DNA of 64,000 nt from Cunninghamia lanceolata (GCA_027924645.1 BSBN01000809.1:47398001-47462000); one strand, 5' to 3'; positions 34,696-46,790 are shown, numbered from the stretch's first letter. The notes: generated by a model not told the origin, from the letters alone. Numbers and translations are program-made.

Positions 34696-34994
34696 TGTTG
34701 GCATAATAATCATAGTAACAATGGTATTACATTGTTAAATTTGCATTTATAGGTTAGTTTATGCATATTAAATAAATGTTAGTAAATAAAGCAATAGTTA
34801 GTTTGTGGGAGTTACATTCCCATATGGAGGTTATGTAGGTAGTTATCAAATAGTTAAAGGGAAGAGGCTTTTATAAAGCCAATGTAATGCAATGAGAACA
34901 TCATCCGATGAAATCAATATAATATATCTTATGTTTTGACATTCTTGAGAATTAATAATTTAATCTATGTGTGTTTGCTCACCATTTCTCAATA
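34696..34994 (+). mobile_element. 3' LTR of the 2.1-kb LTR element
   Basis: The 299-bp partner of 32869-33165, starting directly after the polypurine tract. It is followed by AGAGG (34995-34999), the right copy of the target-site duplication. About 14 differences from the 5' LTR suggest insertion some millions of years ago, given slow gymnosperm rates (inference). Confidence 0.9.
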
Positions 34995-36942
34995 AGAGGA
35001 TGCCTTGCACATTGGAGAGAACTCATTGGAGTGATGGTAATAATTCTAAGTTATGGATCGACATTCACATTAACCATTCCTAGTCTGAATGGTCACCATC
35101 CTTTCTTACCTTCACTATTTGCCTTGTTGAGACAAAGAATTCCACCATGGGAGGATATTTGATATAAACTGAGCCAAGCAGCTATGAGAATTTCAAAAAT
35201 GACATTAATCTTGGGGTGGTGCTAGAGAGGGGGTACTTCACCCCTTACAATGAAGCCATGAATGGGTTTGATAACCTTCTTTCCTATGAATTTGTCTCTT
35301 GGAAAGCTATTGTGGTTTATGTTAGGGGGATTTCTTTTAGGGTGATGGAGGAACTGATAGATGAAGTCACTAGGCTTAAGATGGAAGGGATCTTCCTTCC
35401 TAAAAAAGTCAGAGGTCACTACTAGGATGATATGTAGAGATTTCTCTAACAAGATGAAAAGATCAACATACTATAGAATGGGTATGTCATGATGATCTCC
35501 TAGGGTTTTGGAAAAGAGTTATGGAGGTTCTGATGAGGTATGTAACCCTTGAAGGATTCTTCAACATTTTCATGCTTATCTATTTCTGTTACTGAATCAT
35601 TTCCACCTGAATGATTCTCTTAATTTTTTGTATTAGCTCTTCACCTCTTTGGAGGAGTCAATCCAGAAGGTTCTGGTTGGTGAGAAAACCCTCCTACTCC
35701 ACTAGGGGCTAATTTATGCCATTTACAAATTTGAATTGGCCCTCACTCTAGCTCTGCCCTTCAAACCTAGGATTTACAATCCTTCCCTTGTTGAGCACAT
35801 CCCTGCTAACCCGCTTTCCTATAAGAAACCCAAACTTTCTAAACCCTCATCCTTAACTAACCCTACCCCTGCCTAGGACTCCGATGAGACTTCCACCCAA
35901 CCCTCTACTGATAAGAAATAACAGAAGGTGACCTTTCATGATCCCCTTGAGGATTCCCCTATTCAGGTACACTTGTCCCCTAATTTGAATGTTACCAAAG
36001 ACAAAGGTAAATGAAAGGTCTAGTATTTTTAGGCTAGTCCCATCCCATTTCTCAGGAACATTCCACCCCTCCCAAAAACAACTAGCCTCCTCCCAGCAGC
36101 CCTCCTACTAGGAAGAAAAACCTCTATTATGATAAAATCAATTGTAGGTCTTGCAATCATCTTAAAGATAAGGTGGCAACCCTATATCAAGCCTTGGATA
36201 GATACAAAACCAAGTCTTGCAATAGAAATTAGCTCAGATGCATCATACTAAGATGAAGATTCAACACCTTGATATTGTCACTTAGCTGGAGACCTCTAAT
36301 TGGCCCAAGGAGAATGCAGATGAGTTGCGGGAGGAGGTGGAAAAAATAGCTACAAACATTTGATAGGTGGGAGAATATAGAAGTAGAGATGAATAATATT
36401 ATGAAAAATCACGAGGCCATCATGAAGAACATGGAGGAGATCATTACTTTTAGTAGGGAAACTATTAAGAATTTAGCTACCACTCTGTATGTGTTCTAGA
36501 TAGAAATGGAAAAGAGAAAAGCTACTAGAGGGGGTAATTTAGGTACTATCCCCATAAGCACCAACATATGGTAGATGGTCACTATGGGGCCTGCTAATAG
36601 AACTAGGGTGAAGAGCAAGAACACCAAATGGAAAGAGGTTGACATGCAAACCTTGAATGGTCATATTAGTAGTAGTGCATAGAAGAATACCTTCAAGGAC
36701 AAGCTAGAGTTCCTCAATAGGGAGTGGTAGGTCATCAACAGCCTTAAGTTTCTTTCCAATCAATAGGGTTGCTTTTTCTGGTTTGAGGGTGGTCTTTCCT
36801 TTTGTTGTTGGTTTTGTGTCTATAATTTATGTTTATTGTTCTATTTGTTCTGTGCTATGTTTTATAGCTTGTAAGACTCTTACTTCTCACCTTTTTTGGC
36901 TTTTTTGTATGGGTTCAGGCCCTTCTCAGTTATCTTAATCAA
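34995..36942 (+). pseudogene. Decayed ORF of unknown family in the LINE-internal insertion
   Basis: The clearest segment, 35216-35425, reads LERGYFTPYNEAMNGFDNLL and FVSWKAIVVYVRGISFRVME, then ELIDEVTRLKMEGIFLPKK. It looks like a folded protein and not a random frame. Broken continuation includes a Pro/Ser-rich region (LVEHIPANPLSYKKPKLSKP near 35780-35850) and a coiled-coil-like stretch (ENADELREEVEKI near 36310). I recall similar ORFs among conifer repeat proteins but cannot name a domain. Frameshifts and stops make it non-functional. It may be the first ORF (gag-like) of the element bounded by the 17-bp repeats. Confidence 0.45.
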
Positions 36943-38413
36943 AACAAAGGAAACATTAAGTTTGTTCCAAAGGTTGGTGATCTAGAGGTTATCACTAGTT
37001 TGATTCCTATTACCTTGGTTGATGTCTTATATAATATTCTTGGTAAGTCTTTGACACTCCACATTCGCCACCTTTTAGCTATTATTTTGTGGTCTTGCTA
37101 GACATGATTCATTAAGAGCTAGTACATTTTTGATACTATTATAGCCATCTAGAAGGGTATCGAATGGGCATAGGCTTCTCAATAATGCATCATTTTATCA
37201 AGTTGGACTTTGAGAAGGCCTATGAGTAGATTGAGTGACTTTTTATTGCCATGTATAAGCCCCTACAATTGCATAGATCTGAAAATCAAGAGTTAGATCA
37301 ACTCCTCTCTCAAAAAGAGATTTGATAATCTCCTAAAGGTCTTTTGGTTATGACGTCTTGGTATTACCAAATAACTCAATGATCAAATGTGTTTATTTAA
37401 TAAGGGGTTTGGTAGAAATCTCAATAAGATGGTGAAGGATAAGTTCATAGTGATGGATGTCATCCTTTAAAGGGATAAAAAAAATTATTAAACTTTCTAA
37501 TATAAATTTTCATTATATTATAAGGAAGTAATGCATTAGGCTTATTGAGTTAAAATCAATTTGTTATACATTTATGCATCTAAAACCTACTATACTAGAT
37601 ATAAAAGAAAGCAAAAAATAGTAATGGAAAAAAGAATAAAGTAGGCATGTATTTCCAAACAAATCAAATTGTATCATAGAATGAAACAATTGAGTTTGTT
37701 CCCAAGGTTAGTGATCTCAAGCTTATCACTAGTTTGAAGCTTACTACCTTGGTTGATGTCTTATATAATATTCTTGATAATGCTTTGACACTCCACATTC
37801 ACCACCCTTTATCTACTATTATGTAGTCTTACTAGAAATGATTCATTAAGAGCTAGTACATTCTTGATACTATTATAGCCATCTAGGAGGGTATCAAATG
37901 GGACTAGGCTTCTCAATAATGCATCATTTTGTCAAGTTGGACTTTGAGAAGGCCTATGAGTGGATTGAGTGACATTTTATTTTCGTGTATTGGCCCCAAA
38001 AATTTTACAAATCCAACAATCATGAGTTAGATCAACTCCTCTCTTAAAAGGAGATTTGATAATCTCCCAAAGGTCTTTTGGTTATGACATCTTGGTATTA
38101 CTAAATAACTCAGTGATAATGTGTTTGTTTAATAAGGGATCTGGTTAAAATCTCAATAAGATGGTGAAGGATAAGCACATAGTGATGGATGTCATCCTTT
38201 AAAGGGATAAAAAGAAGTTATTAAGCTTTCTAATATAGATTTTCATTATATTATAAGAAAGTAATTCATTAGTCTTAAAGAGTTAAAATCAATCTATTAT
38301 GAGTCTAAAACTTACTCTACTAGATATAAAAGAAAGCACAAAATAGGAATGGAAAAGGAATAAAATAGGCATGTATTTATAAACAAATGAAATTGTATCA
38401 TACAATGAAACAA
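36943..38413 (+). repeat. 734-bp tandem duplication containing a LINE RT fragment
   Basis: The LINE resumes here (NKGNIKFVPK, PITLVDVLYNILGKSLTLHI, then KLDFEKAYE at 37200-37226). A direct tandem copy with offset 734 starts near 37691, with KLDFEKAYE again at 37934-37960. Each copy also includes about 450 bp of non-RT sequence ending ATGAAACAA (37689 and 38413). Identity is roughly 93 percent by eye. The RT fragment covers the finger/palm entry and first catalytic Asp region only. Both copies carry stops. Confidence 0.85.
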
Positions 38414-39900
38414 ATTTGTGGTAAACTAATCCTTGCTCCATTTACAGTTGCACAATAAAAACATAAGATAATGCTATCTTCAATTGACAAATTAGTCACA
38501 AAATTCCAAGAAATCATCCATCATATTCATGCACAAGAAGAAGCTCAAACACTAGTAATGAAATAGAAATCTTAGATATTCTATTTGATATTGGTTTAAA
38601 ATTAGTTCTAGTTTACATTCCATAATCAACAAAGAAATTTCACAAGACCACTAGCCCAAGTTAAAATTCTACTCCTAAAATGTGCAACTTAATGGAACTT
38701 CTATTACATTAATTTAAAATAAGTGTCCCACCTCTTAAAATGGTGCACAATCCCATTTTATATCATTACATTCTTTTAAGAGACTATATCCTTGATCACA
38801 AGGGGTAGCTCCATTCATTATTTGCTTATGACATTTTTTTATGAAGCCCAAACTACTAGTACCCTTGAGAAATCTTCAAGGCAGATTGAAAATTTGGTTA
38901 CTGGTGCAGTCATGGTTAGCAAGGTCCACAAGGTGAATAGTCCAGACCATGACAAAAGAGTAAACATAATGGAAATAACTCAACTATATAAATCAAATAC
39001 AGATTCATTCATTTAGTATATCATAGATTCAAAATTCATACATGTTGGCAACATGCGGGCTTACAATTAGGGCTCAAAGGCCTGATTCCTCAGTTACAAT
39101 ATATGTGCAAGATATATCTTTGAAGAGCCTTCTCAAAGCTTTCAAACTATCAACTATCTCTAACGTGATTCACTACTTTCCTATGCATCTATTACATGAA
39201 TATATATCATCTCTGGAACCCAATATCCTCCACATTGGCCAGGGATGATTACAAACTCTGTTAAAAGAGATGTAATGTGTGTACATGGATAGGTTGGACC
39301 TAATCATATGGGAATCCTCTGCAAGTGGATTAAATAGCATGTGGATCTCAGGGAAGGTCTGCCATGAACCAAAGTTCCTTGAATGATGTGTCATTTAGCT
39401 ACGCAAGCCATGAAATACTCCACAAGTCTTCTGCTTTAGCTAATTGTTTGAGACTGTCAAGATGCTCTGCTTTGAAAAAATAGTCAATCTTTTGATAGTG
39501 ATATCTTTCTTATAACTGATCAAAATGATCTAAATTTTGGATATGATGCACATGAAGATGTCTATATGCTAAGTCCAGCTATGCAAGGTTTGAAATGAAA
39601 TTGTGGTAGAATGTGAACCAAAATACAGAAACTACTTTTGATTGAACTAATTGTACTAAACTAGAAAATGAAAAGAAAACAAAATGTATGCAAATAGTTT
39701 TGGTTGATGCAAGATTTCTCTTGAACCAAGGATGCTCCTGCATCAGTTACAAATTTGATTGGTAGCTAATATAAGAGTTTCATTAGTCTAGAACAAGGGA
39801 TGGTGGGATACAAAGTAACTGAGGATACCAAAACCTTAAAAGAATTCATATTTTATTCCTTCTCAAGGAGTTGTACCATGTTGCATTTACATGCCTAGCT
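38414..39900. other. Unassigned AT-rich sequence
   Basis: No secure coding region. It lies downstream, on the minus strand, of the repeat-family ORF at 39947-40282 and may be part of that repeat, as broken short frames continue on the minus strand (39173-39394). No LTR edge was found. Confidence 0.35.
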
Positions 39901-39946
39901 ACCCATAGCTTGTAGTACTTGTTGCCATTTATGAAGATGTAAAAGT

Positions 39947-40282
39947 TTATATGCATGATATTTCCATATGAATAGAAAGTTGATTGGTAGTTACATTTGA
40001 ACGAGAGTTTTGAGGTTGCAAATAGTATCTCACCAATGGTGGTGTATTACTATGCATGATATGGGCAATGCAACATAGGAAATCAAGACCTTTATGATGG
40101 CTATTTAACATAAAATGGAGAGCATTGACCAAAGGAATAGAAATTCTAGGCAAGTCCTTATGATGTAGAAAATCTTGGAAATCCACCAAATGGTGATCTA
40201 GATCATGGATATGTTCTAGTGGGACACTTCCTAATGTATCCTCATCATCAAAAGCTACCTTGGAATCATGATAGCTAGTCAT
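39947..40282 (-). pseudogene. Second copy of the repeat-family ORF (111 codons)
   Basis: Minus-strand relative of the ORF at 13263-13718. Shared blocks in order are DLDHHLVDFQDFL, ISIPLVNALHFML and LDFLCCIAHIMHSNTPPL, and this copy adds LQPQNSRSNVTTNQLSIHME at its end. The frame extends upstream past a stop with an FSSYPATT-like segment corresponding to the other copy's FSYDPIAT. The domain is not recognised. Two copies, inverted and 26 kb apart, indicate dispersal by an unidentified element, which is the reason for calling it a repeat-borne pseudogene. Confidence 0.55.
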
Positions 40283-41675
40283 GGAATAAATTGTGAAAGA
40301 AGAGGGAGAAGGAAGAATTGTAGTGGCTGGATAAGAAGAGAAGTTTACAAAATCAAGTGTTGAATGATTGGAATGTTAAGGGAACCAGATTGAGCCATTA
40401 TAGAGTGATGGCATAAACTTCTATGAACAATGTATTGAGAGTTAGAGATCTAGGTTGTGAAGATCATAAATAGAGTTTTGGCTTCACAACCCATAGTGAG
40501 AAACGATGAAAAAATATTTGTTTTTTTAAGTGCTTAAGAGATTGTTTGAATGTTTAAGAAAATGTTTAGAAGTGATAGATTCATAAAAATATAAATGAGG
40601 AAAAATTATATCTTGATTAAAATAGAATAATCAAGGGAGCTTTCTACTACAACTACACTAGGGTCATGTCTAGTTTTATGCTATCTAGTGTTTTAGATAG
40701 ACCTACATCAACAGACTGACTTTGTGCTAAGATAGATGAAAATGAAAATAGACTAACAACTTTAATAAAGAGAAAGAACTAAATAAATGCTAGAAACAAA
40801 CTACTATAGATAGAATTATAAAAATTTAAATATAGAACTAGAAAGAGACATCACAAAGGAACCTGGTACATAAGGATGTACTTCCTTGGCCTAGATGATA
40901 GTGGACCATGGGGATTTATATGTGCATAGTCCTGGCATCCTAAAAGTATAAAAAAATAAAAAGTTTGGATTATGCATGATTCATTGCTACCTGCATAGTA
41001 CATCAAAAAACAAGAAGTAAACCCAGTAATCTCTAGGTGAAAATACATATAAAGATAATGTGAATATTCTATTAAAATCTAATGAAACATGAAATTGAAA
41101 AGAGGAAGGAAGAAATATTAACAAACCCTCTGTATGGTTAAAATATTCTTCCTCAAAATACTTGCTGCTAAGAAAAAGGAAAAATTGTTTGGGTTGCTAA
41201 GGAGCTTTCCTTTAGGTCAAGCTCCTACTTTGGTCTTTTGACCTCCATGGGTAGCAAGGATAGAAATACAAAGAAAAATATTTATTCTCTTACTTCTTAA
41301 ATGTGTCTAAGCAATAACTAGTAGTGACAAATGGAATGAAAACTAAAAATATCTTCCCTGATCTATGGGGAAGAATACCTTAGTGCATGCAAGAGAAATA
41401 GAGTGGTGGTCTACAATAGAATCTTGTTAAATGAAAAACAAAACAATGTATATCAAGATTTGAAAACAATATTACTAGTTCAAATAACAATGGAGGAGGC
41501 TCCGGCTCCTTGAGGAAAAAAATATGAATGTAAACAACTTCAAACACCTAGAAGAGATCCTTCAAAATAATCAAACTATAAATAAAGACCTCATAGAGCT
41601 AACAAAGATGATATTACAATTTAGGAGAGATAAAAGCCACAATAGAGTCTTTCTTCAACAATATTTCTAAAAAAT

Positions 41676-41678
<3 letters not shown>
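40283..41678. other. Upstream flank of the repeat-family ORF, then unassigned
   Basis: The minus-strand sequence up to about 40560 aligns in blocks with 13200-13262, including TTTATGATCTTCACAACC against TTTATGAGCTTCACAATCC. From about 40700 to 41678 nothing was recognised. Confidence 0.35.

Positions 41679-41744
<66 letters not shown>
41679..41744. repeat. (GA)n microsatellite
   Basis: Uninterrupted run of about 33 GA units. The minus-strand Leu-Ser frame across it is an artefact. Confidence 0.98.
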
Positions 41745-41747
<3 letters not shown>

Positions 41748-44376
41748 ATTCAAAATTAGAGATTGAGAGGGAAAGAATAGTCATGCAAGATACGAAAAGA
41801 CTCATTTGAAGTTGCAAAATCATTACAAGAATTTCTTCCACTATAGAAGATGTTCAATGCATCCCAGAAATAGATCACTTGACATTACATGCTCACGAGA
41901 TGCCAACACAGCGCACAAATGTCCACACTAAGTGCTAGCATCCAAGTGATTTTACTTCTTGGTTTTATGAAACATTTTTGGGCTAAGAGAAATGCAATGC
42001 ATTAAAATGAATTTTAATGAAATTAAGCATAAAAAACAAATGAACCAAAAAAATAAACCCAAAAATACACAAGAGAAGTAGGCACCAAAGTAAGCACCAA
42101 ATGTAGCATGAAATTGCAAAGGTATGTAATTTTTTATGTTACAAATACATGAAATTTGTCTCACTTAGCAATGATAAGAAAAAATCTTTACCTTTTTTTA
42201 CCATTTTTATTTTTTTAATAAAAGTCTATAGATACCTTATTTAAATGATTGTAACATAATAACTTTGAAAAAAAAATTTCAATTTTAATGGGTAGATATG
42301 AGATGGGTGAGCCATTGCATTTCTAGTTTCTTGTGGTTTACCCTATACACAAGTATTAATTTATTTTTTCAATCCAAATGTGTAAAGGAAGTAAAAAATG
42401 ACCACATATTTACATCAAATAATTACTTTTTCAATAATATTTTTTATTCTCGAGATCAATGTCAAATTATTACAGGATAAAAGTATTTTTAATGTATTTT
42501 ATTTTTATAATCTCATAGGAAATTTGTTAAAGACTTTTCATTTAGAGATGAGTGTGATAGTGGTGGAAATGAAATATTTAGTCATTTGTAAGGGTTATAA
42601 ATAAATAGGGGTATAAAAAATGTCATTAAAAAAATAAGTACCTGAGATATATGAAAAAAGGGGGATATTTTAATAGAAATTGTGCACTAAGAGGGAGTGT
42701 AAAAATTCAAAGATGTTGGGGTAGAAATGAAATTAGGAATATTATTTAAGACTTCATGATAATGAGTGATATAAGATATATTTACTATGTGAATTCCCCA
42801 ATAAAGGCTTATCTCTAATATATATCCTTTTAAGTCATGTGCCCTTAAAGTAGGGGAAGTTATTTTCCAATTCATATAGTTATCTTTAACCACCATAAGA
42901 GCTGGTGGTTTGGTTTCAAATTTAATTTAAATTGAGTTTCAATAGACATCATAACATGCCAATGACCCAATGCATCTAATTTTTATCCTAGATGGTACTA
43001 ATAAAAGCCTTGCACATGACAAGATGAAAATTAGATTTCTAATTGTAATGTATGAAAAAAGGGTTAATGGAATTGATGTATGTTTAGTTAGATCTTCCTT
43101 TCACCAATTACATTCAGGGACATTTAACCGAGTTGAATCACAACTTCTACAAGAAGGCTCAACTACAGGTTGGTTGTCACTTGAAAATATAGGGAAATTT
43201 GGAATTGATTGATTAATGTGTTGATTTTAACCCGATTAAGCTTAAAACCCTAATTATGCAAAATATAAACAAACGAACAAAATATGATAAATCCTTCTAC
43301 AAATATATACAGATCAGATACATACCGGATTTCGAGTTTCAAGATATAGAAAAGTCGGGGGCTAAAGAGCAGGTGCCCATGCACAAGGTATTGCTTTTTC
43401 TGAGGGCTTCAGGATCATGTCCATCACTGACTACAACCACTTCAGAGATTCTCCATGACACGAAACTGTAAGCACAAAAATCATACACAGCCTCCGCGAC
43501 GACCCCTATGATGATTTTTAATCCTTGTCATATACACATAAGCATGAAATAACATTCTCCCAGCTGCAATCCTCTTGGTGACGTGTCATTTCTTTCATCT
43601 TGTGTTGTTTCCCCTTTGTCCAATTTTCTCTCTATTTGTTGTCGATGCTTTTCCACACTTTCTGACACTTGTCAATTTGTTTTTTTTGTGCTTGTGACCC
43701 TATTCCTAACCCTTGTATGTGTCTTATAAGTGAGGTTTCACCTCTCCTTAGTGTTTTTCATCTTCTCCACCCCCTAGAAGCCTTCTAGAGGTCCTCCTAA
43801 CAATCTCCCACTTTCAGTTTTCAGTTTCACTCAACCAATCCAAATCTCCCCCTATTATTTCTAGATCTCCCATAGGGAGATCCTACTTTGCAAGTGGAGA
43901 TTTAGATTTGCACACATTACTGACCTATGTAGATCCCCTTCTTTTCTCCCCCTCTTCCATCTCCCATCCTGCAAGTCAACCTAGGTGCTCTCCTTAATGA
44001 ATCTCCCATGGATCACCCCTTGGGTGACCAGACTGGTGAAAGGGGTGACCCTTGGGTGACATTGTCGTGTTTTCAGCCATGCAAAAACTCAAGTTTCTAA
44101 CTTGAAAAAGCTTTGTTTTTGCCTATTTTTCTTCTTGTTTACATGGATTTTTGTGCCAAATATAGAGTTAACTATTTCATGCACCTACACATGCATAATT
44201 AGCTCTATTTTATATTAAATTAATAGCTCATGCATTCTAATGCACTCCTTCTTAACTTCTTCTTGAGTGATAAGATTTTATTGGGTAGGTCACTCCAATT
44301 TTAGCCTAGATCACTCTTGAATCCTCTGTGTTAACTCTCTAATCAAATTGAGCTAACTCTCCTTCTTCTTCTAACC
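41745..44376. other. Unassigned AT-rich sequence, probable U3 of an LTR at its right end
   Basis: No convincing protein-coding region in 41745-43550. From about 43570 the composition becomes pyrimidine-rich and runs without coding signal to a good TATA box at 44377, as the U3 of an LTR might. A short block around 43362-43380 (CTAAAGAGCAGGTGCCCAT) recurs at about 45585-45603, suggesting two pieces of one repeat. Confidence 0.3.
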
Positions 44377-44384
44377 TATAAATA
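44377..44384 (+). promoter_or_regulatory. TATA box upstream of the 178-codon ORF
   Basis: TATAAATA in CCTATAAATATCCCC matches the plant consensus, and a CA-rich initiator-like stretch follows about 30 bp on. It is 535 bp upstream of the ORF at 44912, a spacing typical of LTR promoter plus leader. Confidence 0.45.
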
Positions 44385-44911
44385 TCCCCTCCCTCAATCA
44401 CAAATAGAGGCAATTTCATTTGTGCATAGAGCTTTTACAAGTTATTGCTCTCCACTTTCAGCATTCTCATGCTCATACAAGACATGGGAGCCTTTTGTTT
44501 TTGTTCATTACTTTATACTTTATTTCAATTTATAGTAATTAGATAACTAAAATTACTATTGGGATCAGTAATCTTGTTGCTTTTTCCTTGATAGGATAGA
44601 TAGATCTTGCATCCTTAGAGTAATTTGCTTTCAAAGTTCATAAATTAATTCATTTAAATGCAATTTCCCAAAAAACCCCAAAAACATGGTTTACATTGCA
44701 TTAGGTAAATTCATTATAGCTTGTATTCATCTTTCATTTCCTAGATTAGAAAAAAGCATTTTCAATTCTGAAAACATTAAAAAAGCACAAAAAAAGTTTT
44801 GCATTTCATTGAGGCTTGCATTCATAAAAACTCAAAAAAGAACAAAAACATTAGAGACTTAGAAAATTCACAAACCTTTGATTCCATCACAAGGTCAAAC
44901 ATAGTCAAACA

Positions 44912-45448
44912 TTGGTCAAAACCCTTGATTCTATCACAAGGTCAAATAAGGTCAGTGCACAATCAAACATTAGGTCAAATCATCCCCTAAGTCAAACACC
45001 AGGTCAAGTTAAGGTTAGCTCACAATCACTAAGTATCTCTTGTCTTAGCTCACAAATGTGCCCAGGATTAAGAGGTGAGTGGGTGAGGGTGATCCTTGAT
45101 GAGATAGAGGAAATCTATCAAAGAGCACAACATGACCCACTTGTCTTACAACAACAAGAATATAGGCAATTCTTAGTACAAGTATTCATCCAATACTTTG
45201 AAAGACAACAAGCCATCAATGAGACCAACATCTTACCCACACAAAGGTGGAATATCATAAACCCTAATAGGAAAAAAGTGACTACAGACCCTTCGGGTCA
45301 TACGGTTCTCTCTACAACAATGATCATTGAAAAAAATATCTACACAAGAGCGCAAAAACATAAGCCTCAGGACGTGTCGACCACTTTCCATGAATTCCAG
45401 CTCTCCAACAAGCCAGACCACCCACGTGTCTTGCCTCCTCTCAACTAG
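44912..45448 (+). CDS. 178-codon ORF, possible retroelement gag-like protein
   Basis: I do not recognise a family. The first 45 codons are low-complexity (repeated SITRSN/QVK-like units derived from a CAAGGTCAAA nucleotide repeat) and are probably leader. A later Met gives MCPGLRGEWVRVILDEIEEI then HDPLVLQQQEYRQFLVQVFI and YFERQQAINE, a compact helical, Gln/Glu-rich segment. RWNIINPNRKKV and a hydrophilic tail follow. No signal peptide or membrane segment. It follows a TATA box and an AT-rich leader in the manner of an LTR retroelement. A host gene is not excluded but there is no supporting exon structure. Confidence 0.4.
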   Translation: MVKTLDSITRSNKVSAQSNIRSNHPLSQTPGQVKVSSQSLSISCLSSQMCPGLRGEWVRVILDEIEEIYQRAQHDPLVLQQQEYRQFLVQVFIQYFERQQAINETNILPTQRWNIINPNRKKVTTDPSGHTVLSTTMIIEKNIYTRAQKHKPQDVSTTFHEFQLSNKPDHPRVLPPLN

Positions 45449-46478
45449 CTACTTCAACGAGAGCGAGAGTGACGTGGTAGTTCACCCCGTGGCAAGGAGG
45501 TAAGGGTTCATGTGCACGCCAAAATTTGACTCGACAACCCCATGCAACTGACATCGTGATTTTGAGTGTACGAAAATTGATGGGCAAAAGAGCAGGTGCC
45601 CAAGCCCTTCTTGAGCTATTTCCTACCTTTTTCTTTAGATCTTGATTCCTTATGCTTTGCAACAGACCTCTACAACTCAACTCTTCGAGATCCAACACGT
45701 GTCACCTACAGTCACAAGAAGAGGGGTTGGGGTTGTGGTGTTTAGGAGATTACCTCGGTCAAGCCACAAAATGGCATTTAAGCCTTCCAACACCATTGTT
45801 AGATAGAGAGTGTGTATCTTTGCAAGATAAAGGCAAAAACAAATGATAAATGATTGATTGAATCACAAATAGATATCACCTCAGAGGTGTAGCTCTCAAG
45901 TAGATGAAGATCTTTCACAACATGAGAAGATGACGTCAAATATGCAATAACAAACACAACAACACAATTCTACTCTACAACACAATGAATGCCTTGAATG
46001 CTCTAAAATCATAAGTTCGCCAAAATATCATAATCATTTTCTAGTTTACAAATGAAGTCCTACACATGCTTATATATGCATTCCCACTTTAATTTCATAA
46101 TTCAAACTCAAGATTTTGGGAAGGAACACACTTAACAGTAACTTTACCAACATTCAAATGTGGGATCCCACCAAAATAGGGTAGGGCAAGGGCAAGGGTG
46201 CCCTTGTCTTAGGACCTATTTTGGGTCATGGTTAATTTTTGCAATGTCCCCTATGTCCCATTTATCATGGGTTTTAGGGCATTTTGTTTGGAGATTGATT
46301 TCTAACATGCATGATGAAGATTAAGGGGCTTGGGAGCTAAATTTAGGAGTTAAAAGTCCTAAGGGGACATTTTATGACATAACACTAACAAATATATTGC
46401 TAAATAAATCTTGACAGTAAGTTTATCAAATAAGCTTTTCGTAATCAAATTTCACATGCTTATTAAAGTTCAACTAAG
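45449..46478. other. Unassigned sequence downstream of the 178-codon ORF
   Basis: A minus-strand open stretch at 45441-45698 overlaps a segment with the AGAGCAGGTGCCC block but shows no known domain. From 45850 to 46478 nothing was recognised. Confidence 0.3.
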
Positions 46479-46790
46479 AAATCTAATTTGAATGTAATGT
46501 GTCATATGAAATCTTGTAAATCAAGATATTATTCTCTCACCTCTATATATGAAATCTAATTTGAATGTCATGTATCATATAAAATCCTATAACAAGATAT
46601 TTTTCAGATATTTTATCTCACCTCTACTTGTAAAATCTGATGCAAATGTCATGTATCATATAAAACCTATATCAACATATTATTCTCTCACCTCGATGTG
46701 TGAAATCTAATTTCAATGTCATGTGTCATAAAGTCATGTATCGAGATATTATTCAGTGAAATTTGATTTGAATGTTGTGTCATAGAACAT
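46479..46790. repeat. Irregular tandem repeat, unit 56-81 bp, five units
   Basis: The phrase AAATCTAATTTGAATGT recurs, diverged, at 46479, 46552, 46633, 46703 and 46759. Each is followed by TCATGTATCAT-like and AAGATATTATTCTCTCACCTC-like phrases. Noncoding. Confidence 0.8.

Larger units (their letters stand above)
32849..36942 (+). mobile_element. Insertion inside the LINE, probably non-LTR; itself interrupted
   Basis: Bounded by exact 17-bp direct repeats (32832-32848 and 36943-36959). Without the LTR element nested at 32869-34994 its own sequence is about 1.97 kb. It contains broken plus-strand coding sequence (35216-35425 and on) and ends GGTTCAGGCCCTTCTCAG ... TTAATCAAA with no long poly(A). 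The TSD length argues against an LTR element, which would give 4-6 bp. The class is otherwise uncertain: a truncated LINE or a SINE-like/non-autonomous derivative. Confidence 0.6.

Noticed and set aside
41614..41841. Minus-strand frame with Leu-Ser repeats
   Set aside because: It spans the (GA)n microsatellite.
46479..46790. Regulatory array or CRISPR-like repeat
   Set aside because: Unit spacing varies from 56 to 81 bp and all parts of the unit are repeated, so it is an ordinary decayed tandem repeat.
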